The notes under the pieces: generated by a model
What the model was told of the DNA's origin: nothing
Databases searched by the model: none
Seen by the model: the letters and a program-made list of their open reading frames with translations, nothing else
Translations under genes and position numbers: made by a program
Shown here: positions 8,507 through 17,091 of the stretch, piece after piece
How the letters are laid out: the number at the start of each line of letters is the position of its first letter
Position numbering within the stretch: position 1 is the first letter of the stretch
Source of the DNA: a bacterium
Lineage (GTDB): Bacteria > Zhuqueibacterota > Zhuqueibacteria > Zhuqueibacterales > Zhuqueibacteraceae
Reading direction: 5' to 3'
Length of the DNA: 64,000 nt
Assembly (NCBI GenBank): GCA_023150945.1
Contig: JAKLJX010000002.1
Location: 434,001-498,000, forward strand

Positions 8507-9577
8507 TCACGCAGATGCGGAACGATTGCGGTCCTCCAAACCCAACACTTCGTCGACCAGATAAAGCGGCCGGCGTTTGACCTCGTCAAAAATCCGCCCC
8601 AAATATTCGCCGATGATCCCGATCGTGATCAGTTGAATGCCACCCAAAAACAACACCGTGATAATGATACTGGCAAAGCCGGGCACGTAGGAGCTGGGCA
8701 CGAACAAGCGCCGGTAAAGCTGCACCAGCGCCATCACAAACGACAAGCCCGAGGTGAGGAATCCCAGGATCGCGGCCATGCGCAGCGGCATGTAGGAAAA
8801 CGAGACAAAGCCGTCGAGCGCGAGCTTGATCAGCTTGTAGAGCGTATAGTTCGTCCGGCCCGCAAAGCGCTCCTCCCGCTCATAAGCCAGGCCGGTTTGG
8901 CGGAAGCCGACCCAACTGCGAATGCCGCGCACGAAACGATTGCGTTCCGGCAGCGCGCGGATCACCCGCACCACTTTTTGATCCATGATGCAGAAATCGC
9001 CGCTGTCCAGTGGAATGTCGATGTCGGCGATGCGCTTGATCAGACGATAAAATAGCGCGTAAGCGGCGCGTTTGAAAAAGTGCTCCTTGCGCTTGGTGCG
9101 AATGGCGTAGACGACATCAAACCCCTCCTGCCACTTGGCGATGAACTGCGGCAGGCACTCGGGCGGATCCTGCAAATCCGCATCCATCACGATCACCGCC
9201 TCGCCGTCGGCAAAATCCAATCCGGCGCTTACCGCGGTTTGGTGTCCGAAGTTGCGGGTGAAGCTGACGAGTTTGACCCGCTGATCCTGTTGATGCAGGC
9301 TGCGCAGGAGGTCGCGTGAGCGGTCGCGGCTGCCGTCATTGATGCAGATGATTTCGTACGGCTCGCCGAGCGCGCTGAGCACGTTAGTCAGACGCTGATA
9401 GGTCTGCGGAAGGTTGGCTTCCTCATTGTAAACCGGCAGCACAATGGAAAACCGGATGCGTTCGCGCATCGCGGTATCTTTTTGACGACTGGCCACGGGA
9501 CTGCCTTCCGCGGAGGCGAAACGGGCGCCATTGCCGGCGCCGGCATCGAGAGGAACAGTCTGACTTGGATGATTCAT
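8507..9577 (-). CDS. GT2 glycosyltransferase, ArnC/GtrB-like with two C-terminal membrane helices
   Basis: A 356-residue membrane-anchored polyprenyl-phosphate glycosyltransferase. Motifs: 'SIVLPVYNEEANLP' (about 44), 'IICINDGSRDRS', DxD in 'VIVMDADLQDPPE' (D132, D134), 'DSGDFCIMDQKVV' and 'RTNYTLYKL' in the acceptor region, then two hydrophobic helices (about 265-290 and 302-325) as in GtrB/ArnC. It would load a sugar from a nucleotide onto undecaprenyl phosphate at the inner face. The start at 9577 has a ribosome site (AGGTGAG); ATG at 9469 is an alternative that would remove a low-complexity 36-residue lead. It sits between a GT39 enzyme and the small flippase-like gene, the classical three-part arrangement for periplasmic glycosylation. 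Confidence 0.9.
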   Translation of the reverse strand: MNHPSQTVPLDAGAGNGARFASAEGSPVASRQKDTAMRERIRFSIVLPVYNEEANLPQTYQRLTNVLSALGEPYEIICINDGSRDRSRDLLRSLHQQDQRVKLVSFTRNFGHQTAVSAGLDFADGEAVIVMDADLQDPPECLPQFIAKWQEGFDVVYAIRTKRKEHFFKRAAYALFYRLIKRIADIDIPLDSGDFCIMDQKVVRVIRALPERNRFVRGIRSWVGFRQTGLAYEREERFAGRTNYTLYKLIKLALDGFVSFSYMPLRMAAILGFLTSGLSFVMALVQLYRRLFVPSSYVPGFASIIITVLFLGGIQLITIGIIGEYLGRIFDEVKRRPLYLVDEVLGLEDRNRSASA

Positions 9578-9691
9578 ATCATCTCACCTGTCTTGCTGAA
9601 CTGCAGTGATCGCGTGCGGAAGAGGGCCGCGGCCCTGGCCGCCGGCGTGCCGCCCCTCGACAGTCTCGCCTTCCTGCTCTGCCCGATCGGC

Positions 9692-11398
9692 TCAAGGAAC
9701 CACTTCCGGCTGCGCCTGCGGGCTGCGGGCAACGGCCAGCGCAAAGCGATAGATGATTGTCCGCAAACCCGGCGCCGGGCTTTGGTCGTAGATCGCCTGC
9801 AACTCCGGCGGCGCGGTGGCGGGATCATTCAACTGCTGGAGATTGGGGAAGTGTGAGGCATACCGTTCCGCCCACACCACATGGGTCACGCCGCGATAGC
9901 CGGCGTATTGCGCCAGGCGCGGCCACTCATTTTGTGAAAAAGTGGCGCCCGCGCGCAGGTTATGGTTGCCGGCGTAGAAATTCACCGCCTTGTTGTAGCT
10001 CATCAGCACCGGCGTCGCTCCGGCCTGATCGCGCAACCATTCGCCCGCCTGCTTGAGCTCGACGGCTTCACTCCAGAAATCAGTATCCCACGTGCTGCGC
10101 TGCACAATGCTGCCGAGTTGGGTCAAAAATCCGAAGAGCAGCACGAACCCGGCAGCGCCGCTCCAGGCACAGCGTTGCAGGCCGGCCTCGCTCAAGCGGC
10201 CGCCGGCCCGGCTCGGGCGCAGCCCTGCAGCCAGCCAATCTTGCAGCAGCACCAGGCCGTGTCCGGCCCAAATCATCGCGACCGGCAGCAGCGCAATCAA
10301 GTAGCGTTCGTTGATGTGAAACAGCGGCACGACGATGAACCAAAAGAATCCGAGGTAACTCAACAGATAAAGGCTCAGCCGCGGCCGTTCCGTCTGCCAG
10401 GGGCTGCCGAACAGGCCGAGCACGAACGGCACCAGCAAACCGAGCGAGAAGATCGCCGGCAGCTCCGAGCGGGTCAGGCGATGGAAGTGCGTCGCATACT
10501 TCCGCACCAGCAGCGCGAGCGAGTTTTGGATCGGCAACCCGCCCTGTTTGGCGGTGGCCTGCACAAAATCTCCGTCATGATAAATCTGATCGTTGGGATA
10601 AACGCGGTTGTCTTCCGAAAGCGTATCGAAAGTGCCGAGCTTGCCCGGCGCGAAATATTGCGCCTCGAGTTGTTGCACGGCCGCGCCCTTGGCGCTCAGC
10701 GTCCAGCGCCCGGTTTCACCATGCAGGTAGAAGATGTAGGGCAGCGCCACCAGCAGCCAGCCGGCGCCGGCCAGCACCGCCAGACGCAGCGTGCGAATGC
10801 GCCGCGACTTGAACCATTGACCGGCGGTCAACAGCGTCACAAAAAAGACAAAGACCAGCAAAAAACCGACGCCTTCCGGTCTGGTCAAATAGGCCAAACC
10901 CCAGAAAAGACCGGCAAGCAAAGCACGCACGGCTGACTCGCGTTTGAGGCCTTCCCATCCGGCCCAGAGACCCAGAGTGGCAAACAGCATGTAAGAGGGC
11001 TCGGCCAAAGCGCTGGTGGCGCCGAAGGCCAGCGGCGGGTAAAATGCCAGAATCGCCGCCGCCCACCACGCACTGTTTCGACCAAAGAGATCGATGCCCA
11101 GGCGATAAACCGGCCAGAGGATCAACCCGCCGCAAATGAGGTTGACCAGCCGGCCGGCCGTCTCCAGATTCGGCACCAGCAATCCCAGCAGGCCGCTGAG
11201 CGCCGGATACAGCGGCGACCAAAACGGATGCAGCCAACCGTGCCAATCTCCGTTGGCGAAATTGGCAGCCAGATTCAGATAGTGGGGTTCGTCCCACCCA
11301 ATGGCGAAGCGGAATCGGAGGAGAAACAAACGAAACAGTAGTGCCGCCGCCAGCAAGGCAAGGAAAGACCAGTCAACAGACTTCTGTGCTTTGTTCAT
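9692..11398 (-). CDS. GT39/ArnT-like membrane glycosyltransferase (PMT_2 family)
   Basis: A 568-residue protein with about 11-12 membrane segments. After helix 1, 'FAIGWDEPHYLNLAANF' has the Asp-Glu pair that is catalytic in ArnT/PMT-type GT-C enzymes; 'WSPLYPALSGLLG' and 'YLTRPEGVGFLLV' are further family features. The C-terminal 130 residues form a soluble periplasmic domain. It should transfer a sugar from a polyprenyl-phosphate donor to a lipid-linked or exported glycan outside the inner membrane. The upstream sequence has a ribosome site (GGGAGCC). It lies next to the ArnC-like and small-flippase genes that could supply its donor. Substrate is unknown. Confidence 0.85.
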   Translation of the reverse strand: MNKAQKSVDWSFLALLAAALLFRLFLLRFRFAIGWDEPHYLNLAANFANGDWHGWLHPFWSPLYPALSGLLGLLVPNLETAGRLVNLICGGLILWPVYRLGIDLFGRNSAWWAAAILAFYPPLAFGATSALAEPSYMLFATLGLWAGWEGLKRESAVRALLAGLFWGLAYLTRPEGVGFLLVFVFFVTLLTAGQWFKSRRIRTLRLAVLAGAGWLLVALPYIFYLHGETGRWTLSAKGAAVQQLEAQYFAPGKLGTFDTLSEDNRVYPNDQIYHDGDFVQATAKQGGLPIQNSLALLVRKYATHFHRLTRSELPAIFSLGLLVPFVLGLFGSPWQTERPRLSLYLLSYLGFFWFIVVPLFHINERYLIALLPVAMIWAGHGLVLLQDWLAAGLRPSRAGGRLSEAGLQRCAWSGAAGFVLLFGFLTQLGSIVQRSTWDTDFWSEAVELKQAGEWLRDQAGATPVLMSYNKAVNFYAGNHNLRAGATFSQNEWPRLAQYAGYRGVTHVVWAERYASHFPNLQQLNDPATAPPELQAIYDQSPAPGLRTIIYRFALAVARSPQAQPEVVP

Positions 11399-11460
11399 GG
11401 GCTCCCGTCAATCGAATTCCCGCTGGTGCTGCGCGGCTGGGCGCCACACCGGCAGGCGGC

Positions 11461-12567
11461 TCACTTTTTCCTTCCCAGCATGCGGAGAAAAAGCGCCTCA
11501 TAGTCTTCCGTGATCTTTTCCCATGTGTAATCGCGTTTGATGATTTCCACCGCCTTTTGTGCGGCGCAGGCCACAGCTTCGGGATGATCCAGCAGGTATT
11601 GCATCTTGATCGCCAGATCGCCGTTCTGGGAGGTGGTGAAGAAGTAGCCGGCATCTTCCAGCACTTCGCGGTGTTCGGGAACATCATTCGCCAGGACGCA
11701 ATTGCCGAATCCCATGCCTTCCAGCAGCGCCGGATGCGTGCCGCCGACTTCGGTGGCCTGCACGTAGAAATAGGCATTGGATTGCAGTTCCTGGTAGCCG
11801 TGGCCGAAAACATAACCGGTAAAGATGATGCGGGGATCTTGGGTGGCCTTGAGTTCGCGGATGTAGTCCGTGCTGTAAGGCGCATCGCCGACCACCACCA
11901 GCCGCTTGTCGGTTTTGACCTGCTCAAAGGCCTTGACCACCAAATGGGCATTGTTCTCCGGTTCCAGGCGGCTGACGTAAAGCACATAGTCCTGCGGGCG
12001 CAGGCCGTATTTCTTGAGCGTGTCATTCGCCGGCACTTTCATGGTGGGCGCGCCATAGGGGATGAACACCGAGTCCTGCTTGAACTTCTCGAGGTAATAC
12101 CTCTTGATGAATTTCGAGTCGGTCACCACCACGTCGGCGAGCTTGGTGGAAAGCCACTCCGAGGCCTTGTAGTACCACTGCCCGAGCTTGTTCCATTTCT
12201 TGCGCTGCCATTCCAAACCATCGACGTTGATCGCGACCTTTTGCCCGAACAGCCGCGGGATGAGGCAAAAGACCGCATTGGCGCTGTTGCACACCAGGAT
12301 GGCATCGTACTTTTCCCGCAGCGCGGCATGCCAGGCACACAAGAAAGTGTGCGCCACGGTGTCGAGATATTTGTGGCTGATGGTGGGAAGAATGACCAGG
12401 CGCACGCCATGATAGTAGGGTTCGCGATACTTGATGTTGTTCGAACGGCCATAGACGGTCACCTGGTGACCGCGCTTCACCAGTCGCGTGGCGACTTGTT
12501 CGGCAAAAGTCTCAAAGCCCCCATAGTTTGCCGGAATCCCCCGAATTCCCATGAGTGCGAGATTCAT
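11461..12567 (-). CDS. GT4-family glycosyltransferase with DUF1972 N-terminal region (rhamnosyltransferase-like)
   Basis: A 368-residue cytoplasmic GT-B enzyme. The N-terminus 'MGIRGIPANYGGFETFAEQ' is the signature of the DUF1972/GT4 group that includes streptococcal beta-1,4-rhamnosyltransferases (family knowledge). 'NVDGLEWQRKKW' follows, and the C-terminal domain has 'YVSRLEPENN', 'VVVGDAPYS' and 'EVGGTHPALLEGMGFGN', containing the conserved acidic EX7E motif. ATG at 12567 begins directly at the family start; a 10-residue extension to 12597 is possible. It lies 34 bp after a GT-C gene. Rhamnose as donor is plausible only by family; no dTDP-rhamnose genes are in this window. Confidence 0.88.
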   Translation of the reverse strand: MNLALMGIRGIPANYGGFETFAEQVATRLVKRGHQVTVYGRSNNIKYREPYYHGVRLVILPTISHKYLDTVAHTFLCAWHAALREKYDAILVCNSANAVFCLIPRLFGQKVAINVDGLEWQRKKWNKLGQWYYKASEWLSTKLADVVVTDSKFIKRYYLEKFKQDSVFIPYGAPTMKVPANDTLKKYGLRPQDYVLYVSRLEPENNAHLVVKAFEQVKTDKRLVVVGDAPYSTDYIRELKATQDPRIIFTGYVFGHGYQELQSNAYFYVQATEVGGTHPALLEGMGFGNCVLANDVPEHREVLEDAGYFFTTSQNGDLAIKMQYLLDHPEAVACAAQKAVEIIKRDYTWEKITEDYEALFLRMLGRKK

Positions 12568-12601
12568 AAGAGATCCACTGACTTTCCTGTATTCCACCTT
12601 T

Positions 12602-14377
12602 TCAAAATTTCATATCCGATTTGGCATCACCCGCCGGACGGGGCGGATAACGATAGACCAAGACGGTGTTGTTGGCGGTCGCAAGGACGCGCTCAAAACG
12701 GGAGACGATGAACTCGCGCAGCGGCACCGGCACGAACACCGGCGCCTCCAGCATTTTGTAATGCTGGCCCAGCATCCAAACAGTTCTCCCCTCCGCCGTC
12801 AAACGCTGCAACTGCGGCAAGTCTTTGATGAAGGGCTTGCCCGAATAGAGATCGAACGGTTCGCCGCCGGCGTCGATGAGCCGGTTTTCGACCGCCAGAT
12901 CAAGATCGGCAAAATTGAGATCATAATCCACCCGGCCGAGATAATGCAAGGTGCCGAGCGCATCGGTGGAGAGGATCACGTCGGTGCTGTCACTGTGTTC
13001 GCGCACGAACCGGCAGGCCTCGCGCCATTCTTCCATGTACATCGCGCCGTTGAAGCTGCCGTCCGCGCTGAAGGGGATGGCGCGCGCCAACCGCACGGAG
13101 GGCGTGAGCGGCAGCCAGGCCAGAAAGACAGCGACAATGATCGCGCTGACCAGGCCCGGCCGCAGCCGCGAACCGGAAAACCAGCGCTGCCGGATCGTCT
13201 CGAATTCCTGATTCATAATGTTCGCAAACGCGAAGGCGCACACCATGATGAAGAACGCATAGACGTGAAACAGGTATTGAAAATGCCGGTACGAGAACAC
13301 CGTCATGAACATGACCAGGGTGCCGAGAAACAGCGACAGCACATAAAGGCCGGCGCGCGGCACACGGCCGAGGATTTGATACGCGCCGATCACGAACAAC
13401 AGGCCCAACGGAAACTGATAATGGTCGAAGAGAAAATCCACCAGCAACATGCGCCGCTGAAAGCGCGTGCCTTCCGCCCATTTCGGCATGAAGCCCAGGG
13501 CATAGTCAAGAAACGCGCGCAGCGAGGGCAGCGCCAACAGCGCCAGCAGCGGCACAAAAACCAGAATCCAAAAGCTGATGAAGTATTTGCTGCGGATCGT
13601 GGCTGCCAAACCCTGCTGCCGCCAGTGCACCACGGTTTGCAGGCCGGTGTAGAACAGCACGCCGATCACAAACAGCGCGGTGAGATCATGGACTTTGAAC
13701 GACAGCCAGAGCAACACCGCGGCAATCACCAGCCAAAAGAGATTCAAATTCCAACTGCTCAGGAAGCGCTGCAGCGCGCCGGCCGGCACCAGCTTGTTCT
13801 GCCACGCGGCAAAGCGGCCCTGCTCCTCGTTCTCAAAACCGCGATAGAACGCGTAGCTTCCCAGCAGAAACAGGAATTGAAACAGCGTGTACATGCGCGA
13901 CAGGCGCGACCACCCGATTTCGAAAGGTGAAATCGCGCTGAAGAGCGCCGCCAGCAGTGCCGCGGGCACGCCGAAGAAGCGGCGGGCAACGCAGAACACG
14001 GCCAGAATGCCCAGCACGCCGAAGAGGGCGCTCGGCAGCCGCAGGCTGAACTCGCTCGCGCCAAACAGGCAAAAGGACAAGCCCACCAGTTTCGAATACC
14101 ACAGCGCGCGCTCGTTGGGTTCTCCCGAGGGGAAAACCGCCGTGCCGCCCTCATTGAGCGATTGCGCGGCATAGTAGTGGTTGAGTTCGTCGATCCAGAT
14201 GCTGGCACTGTCGAGGCGATAGAAGCGCAGGAACGAGGCGACGGCCAAGACACCGAGCAAAAAGAGCAACGTAAAGCTGCGCGGCAGTTCGATCCGGCTG
14301 TGGTTATCGTTTCGGGTGTTGGAGGTCAAGGAATCACGTTCCAGTTTGAGGTTTCGTATTCGCGCTGATGGTCTCAC
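12602..14377 (-). CDS. GT-C (GT39-like) membrane glycosyltransferase
   Basis: A 591-residue protein with about 11 membrane helices. 'FYRLDSASIWIDELNHYYAAQ' after the first helix has the acidic pair of dolichyl/polyprenyl-phosphate-dependent GT-C enzymes, followed by 'LRLPSALFGVLGILAVF' typical of PMT_2. A soluble C-terminal domain of about 180 residues follows. The start is a GTG at 14377 whose last two bases belong to the TGA stop of the upstream GT4 gene (GTGA), so coupling decides the start. This is the second clear GT39-like protein in the cluster besides the one at 9692-11398, suggesting more than one periplasmic sugar addition. Confidence 0.8.
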   Translation of the reverse strand: MRPSARIRNLKLERDSLTSNTRNDNHSRIELPRSFTLLFLLGVLAVASFLRFYRLDSASIWIDELNHYYAAQSLNEGGTAVFPSGEPNERALWYSKLVGLSFCLFGASEFSLRLPSALFGVLGILAVFCVARRFFGVPAALLAALFSAISPFEIGWSRLSRMYTLFQFLFLLGSYAFYRGFENEEQGRFAAWQNKLVPAGALQRFLSSWNLNLFWLVIAAVLLWLSFKVHDLTALFVIGVLFYTGLQTVVHWRQQGLAATIRSKYFISFWILVFVPLLALLALPSLRAFLDYALGFMPKWAEGTRFQRRMLLVDFLFDHYQFPLGLLFVIGAYQILGRVPRAGLYVLSLFLGTLVMFMTVFSYRHFQYLFHVYAFFIMVCAFAFANIMNQEFETIRQRWFSGSRLRPGLVSAIIVAVFLAWLPLTPSVRLARAIPFSADGSFNGAMYMEEWREACRFVREHSDSTDVILSTDALGTLHYLGRVDYDLNFADLDLAVENRLIDAGGEPFDLYSGKPFIKDLPQLQRLTAEGRTVWMLGQHYKMLEAPVFVPVPLREFIVSRFERVLATANNTVLVYRYPPRPAGDAKSDMKF

Positions 14378-15600
14378 GTGGCGGCGGACACGCCCTGACG
14401 GCGATCGGCCCTGGGTTCCCGCGCCGCAGCATTGCCGGCGAGGAGTTCCAGCAGTTGCGCTTCATATCGGCCGGCAATCGCCTGCCACTGATACTCGTCC
14501 GTCACTTTCTGCAGGGCATTGCGCGCCAGGGCTGACGCATCGATTTTGCCCTGCGCCACCTGCAACACCGCCTGCACGAATTCGTCCCAGCCGTCGGCAA
14601 TGACGATTTCCCTGCCCTTCTCGAAATGCAGGCCCTCGGCGGCGACACTGGTCGCGACAATGGGCTTGGCATGCGCGGCGTATTCGAGAATCTTCAGGCG
14701 CGTGCCGGAGCCGGACAGCAGCGGCGCGAGGCAGACAGTTGCGTGCTGCAGCAACGGTTGCAGATCGTCAACAAAGCCGGTAAATGCGAGCCCTTGCTCG
14801 ACGCGGCTGTAATCCGGCTCGTGCGGCCCGCCCACCACCACGAACACCAAATCGCGAGTGTGGGCTTGCGCACGCGGCACCAGCTCCTCGCGCAGCACAC
14901 GAATCGCCTCGGCGTTGGGCGGATAGTTGGTCTTGCCGAGAAACAGGGCGAGTTTCTTGTGACGCAGCGGCGCCGGCACGGCCGCGGCCGGTGCCTCCCG
15001 CCGCGGTGCGGGCAGCGTGATGCCGTTCGGCACGATCCAGATCTTTTCCGCCGGTGTGGAAAAACGCTCGGCCAGCAGGCGCGCATCGACTTCCGAACAC
15101 ACCACCACGCGATCGCAAGCCGCCAGCGCCCGGCGTTCCACCCGTGCGGTGATTTGCGCCAGCAGCGGCAGGCGATAGGTCCGCTCGACGTAAACCACTT
15201 CGAGGTTGTGCTCGATCAAGATCAACGGCACGCGCAGGGCGCGCGCCAGCCGCTGCGCCAGCGGAAAAGACCAGAGATGTTCGCATTGCACCGCGGCGAT
15301 CGCCAAGGCGGCGAGCGCCTGCCGGGCGCGGCCGAACACGGCCTGGCCGTAGCATCCCAAAATCGCAGGGTTGAAGCCCAGCGTCTGCCGAATGAATGGC
15401 GGCGCCTGGCGCGGCACAAAAACACGATGCGCCAACTCCTGCTCCTGCGGCGCGGGCGCCAGCAGTACCGGCCGCAGCGCCCTCAAATGCCGCAGCAGAT
15501 TTACGATGCGCACGTTGGCGCCGGTATTGTGCGGCACGGTGGAATGATAGGAGACGCACAACAAGTGTTTCGGTTTTTCCGGCATCACGTTCATGTTCAT
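14374..15600 (-). CDS. GT4-family glycosyltransferase
   Basis: A 408-residue GT-B glycosyltransferase. The N-terminal acceptor domain contains 'NTGANVRIVNLLRHLRAL' and 'LILIEHNLEVVYVERTYRL'; the C-terminal domain has 'LFLGKTNYPPNAEAIRVL', 'VVVGGP', 'GFVDDLQPLLQHATVCLAPLLSGSGTRLKILEY', a PF13692-type arrangement in which 'GSGTRLKILEY' carries the acidic sugar-nucleotide contact. It overlaps both neighbours by 4 bp: the Wzx gene upstream (ATGA) and the GT-C gene downstream (GTGA). Likely assembles a cytoplasmic linkage of the repeat unit. Specificity is unknown. Confidence 0.9.
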   Translation of the reverse strand: MNMNVMPEKPKHLLCVSYHSTVPHNTGANVRIVNLLRHLRALRPVLLAPAPQEQELAHRVFVPRQAPPFIRQTLGFNPAILGCYGQAVFGRARQALAALAIAAVQCEHLWSFPLAQRLARALRVPLILIEHNLEVVYVERTYRLPLLAQITARVERRALAACDRVVVCSEVDARLLAERFSTPAEKIWIVPNGITLPAPRREAPAAAVPAPLRHKKLALFLGKTNYPPNAEAIRVLREELVPRAQAHTRDLVFVVVGGPHEPDYSRVEQGLAFTGFVDDLQPLLQHATVCLAPLLSGSGTRLKILEYAAHAKPIVATSVAAEGLHFEKGREIVIADGWDEFVQAVLQVAQGKIDASALARNALQKVTDEYQWQAIAGRYEAQLLELLAGNAAAREPRADRRQGVSAAT

Positions 15601-17084
15601 CCCTCGGCGGCCGGTGCAGAGGCAATCGAAACAGGCGGCGCCTCCGGTTGCGGCTTTTGCCGGCTGAATCTGGCTGCCGCGGCGGCTTTGATTTTCATGA
15701 TATCTTCCCGGTCAATCTCGCCGAACAGTCTGAGCAGAACGGCATACACGGCCAGCAGCGCGACAAACTTGGCGATCAACTCCCACGGCGTTGCGGTGGG
15801 GAAAAGGCTTGAAATCGCAAAGACGACGGCAGCGGCCGCGCCCGCGCGCAGCAGATGCCCGGCGTACAAGGCGATGCCGAACAGCCGCGTCACGTAGAAG
15901 GTGTTGCCGGCCACGCCGAGCAGCATCGTTGCAGTGGTGGCCAGCGCCGCGCCAGTGGCGCCCCAACGCGGCACGCAGAACAAATTGAGTCCGACATCGA
16001 TGGGCAACAGCACAAACACGATCAGCGTGCACACTTTCATGCCGCCGCCCGCCATCGCCATGGTGTTCAAGACCATGAAGACGGCGTAGATCGACAAACC
16101 AACCATGAGCAGGCGTAGAATTTCGCCGGCGCCGGCGTAGGCTTCGCCAAAGAACAACACCGCAAGCGCGCCGGCGGAGGAGGACACCAGCGCCAGCACG
16201 GGCAGCACGGCCAGCAGAGACAGGCGCAGCGCCTGCCGAATAATGCGCTCGCTCTCCAGGCGCTGGCGCCGGGCCACGGCGTGGGAAAGCGCCGGCAACA
16301 GCGCGCCGGTGAGCGCAATCGCGAACGAATAGGGAATGCGCGCGATGGTGGAGGCGGCATTGTAGAAGCCGACGGCCGTGCCGGGCAGATAATACTTGAC
16401 GATCCAAAGATCGATATAGAAAAACAAATTGACGCCGATCGAATAGAGGATATTCGGTACGATGAAGTGCAACAATTCGCGCTGGTCAACGGCAGCGGTG
16501 TCGCGCGGCAGGCGGGTCCACCACCAGCCCAGCGCCAGGCCGCAGAGTGAGCCGAGTATGTTGCCCACCAGCGCGCCCGCGACGCCGAATCCCGCCCACA
16601 ACAGGCCGGCGGTGAAGAGAAATTTGCCGACGGAATACGCGCCCGCCACCACCGTCTGCCGGCCGAAATGCTTGCGGCCGATCTGCATGCCGGCATAGTA
16701 CCAATAAAAGCTGAAGAACAAGACATCGAGCAGCGCGATTTGCAGCAGCGGCACCAGCCGGTCATCATTGAAAAAGCCGGCGAGCAGCGGCGCGGCCGCG
16801 AGCGCGCCGCCGAAGACGATCACGGTATAGAACAATTGCCAGCGGAACAGCACGCGATGCAGCGCGCCCGCCTTGCCGGGATCTTCTCCGACAAAACGCT
16901 GCAACGCATTCGGAATGCCGGCCACCACGCACAGCTCGCACACCATGAGCAGCGAGTAAACGATGCCGAACACGCCGTAATCTTGCGGGCCCAGCCAGCG
17001 CGCCAGCACGACGCTGATGCCGTAACCGCAGGCGAGAAACAGGCCCTGGCCGATGAGAAGCAAAAATGTGCCGCGCAGCAGCAT
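15597..17084 (-). CDS. Wzx-type lipid-linked oligosaccharide flippase
   Basis: A 495-residue polytopic protein with about 14 membrane helices of the MOP/PST (Polysacc_synt) superfamily. Diagnostic strings are 'YGISVVLARWLGPQDYGVFGIVYSLL' at the N-terminus, 'VAGAYSVGKFLFTAGLLWAGFGVAGALVGNI' style repeats and 'GFYNAASTIARIPYSFAIALTGALLPALS' in the middle. It should flip undecaprenyl-diphosphate-linked repeat units to the periplasm for the Wzy-like protein at 2776-4125. ATG at 17084 has a GGTGAG ribosome site; an upstream extension to 17153 would run into the preceding gene's end. It lies 7 bp after the upstream GT4 gene. Confidence 0.9.
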   Translation of the reverse strand: MLLRGTFLLLIGQGLFLACGYGISVVLARWLGPQDYGVFGIVYSLLMVCELCVVAGIPNALQRFVGEDPGKAGALHRVLFRWQLFYTVIVFGGALAAAPLLAGFFNDDRLVPLLQIALLDVLFFSFYWYYAGMQIGRKHFGRQTVVAGAYSVGKFLFTAGLLWAGFGVAGALVGNILGSLCGLALGWWWTRLPRDTAAVDQRELLHFIVPNILYSIGVNLFFYIDLWIVKYYLPGTAVGFYNAASTIARIPYSFAIALTGALLPALSHAVARRQRLESERIIRQALRLSLLAVLPVLALVSSSAGALAVLFFGEAYAGAGEILRLLMVGLSIYAVFMVLNTMAMAGGGMKVCTLIVFVLLPIDVGLNLFCVPRWGATGAALATTATMLLGVAGNTFYVTRLFGIALYAGHLLRAGAAAAVVFAISSLFPTATPWELIAKFVALLAVYAVLLRLFGEIDREDIMKIKAAAAARFSRQKPQPEAPPVSIASAPAAEG

Positions 17085-17091
17085 GAGAATC

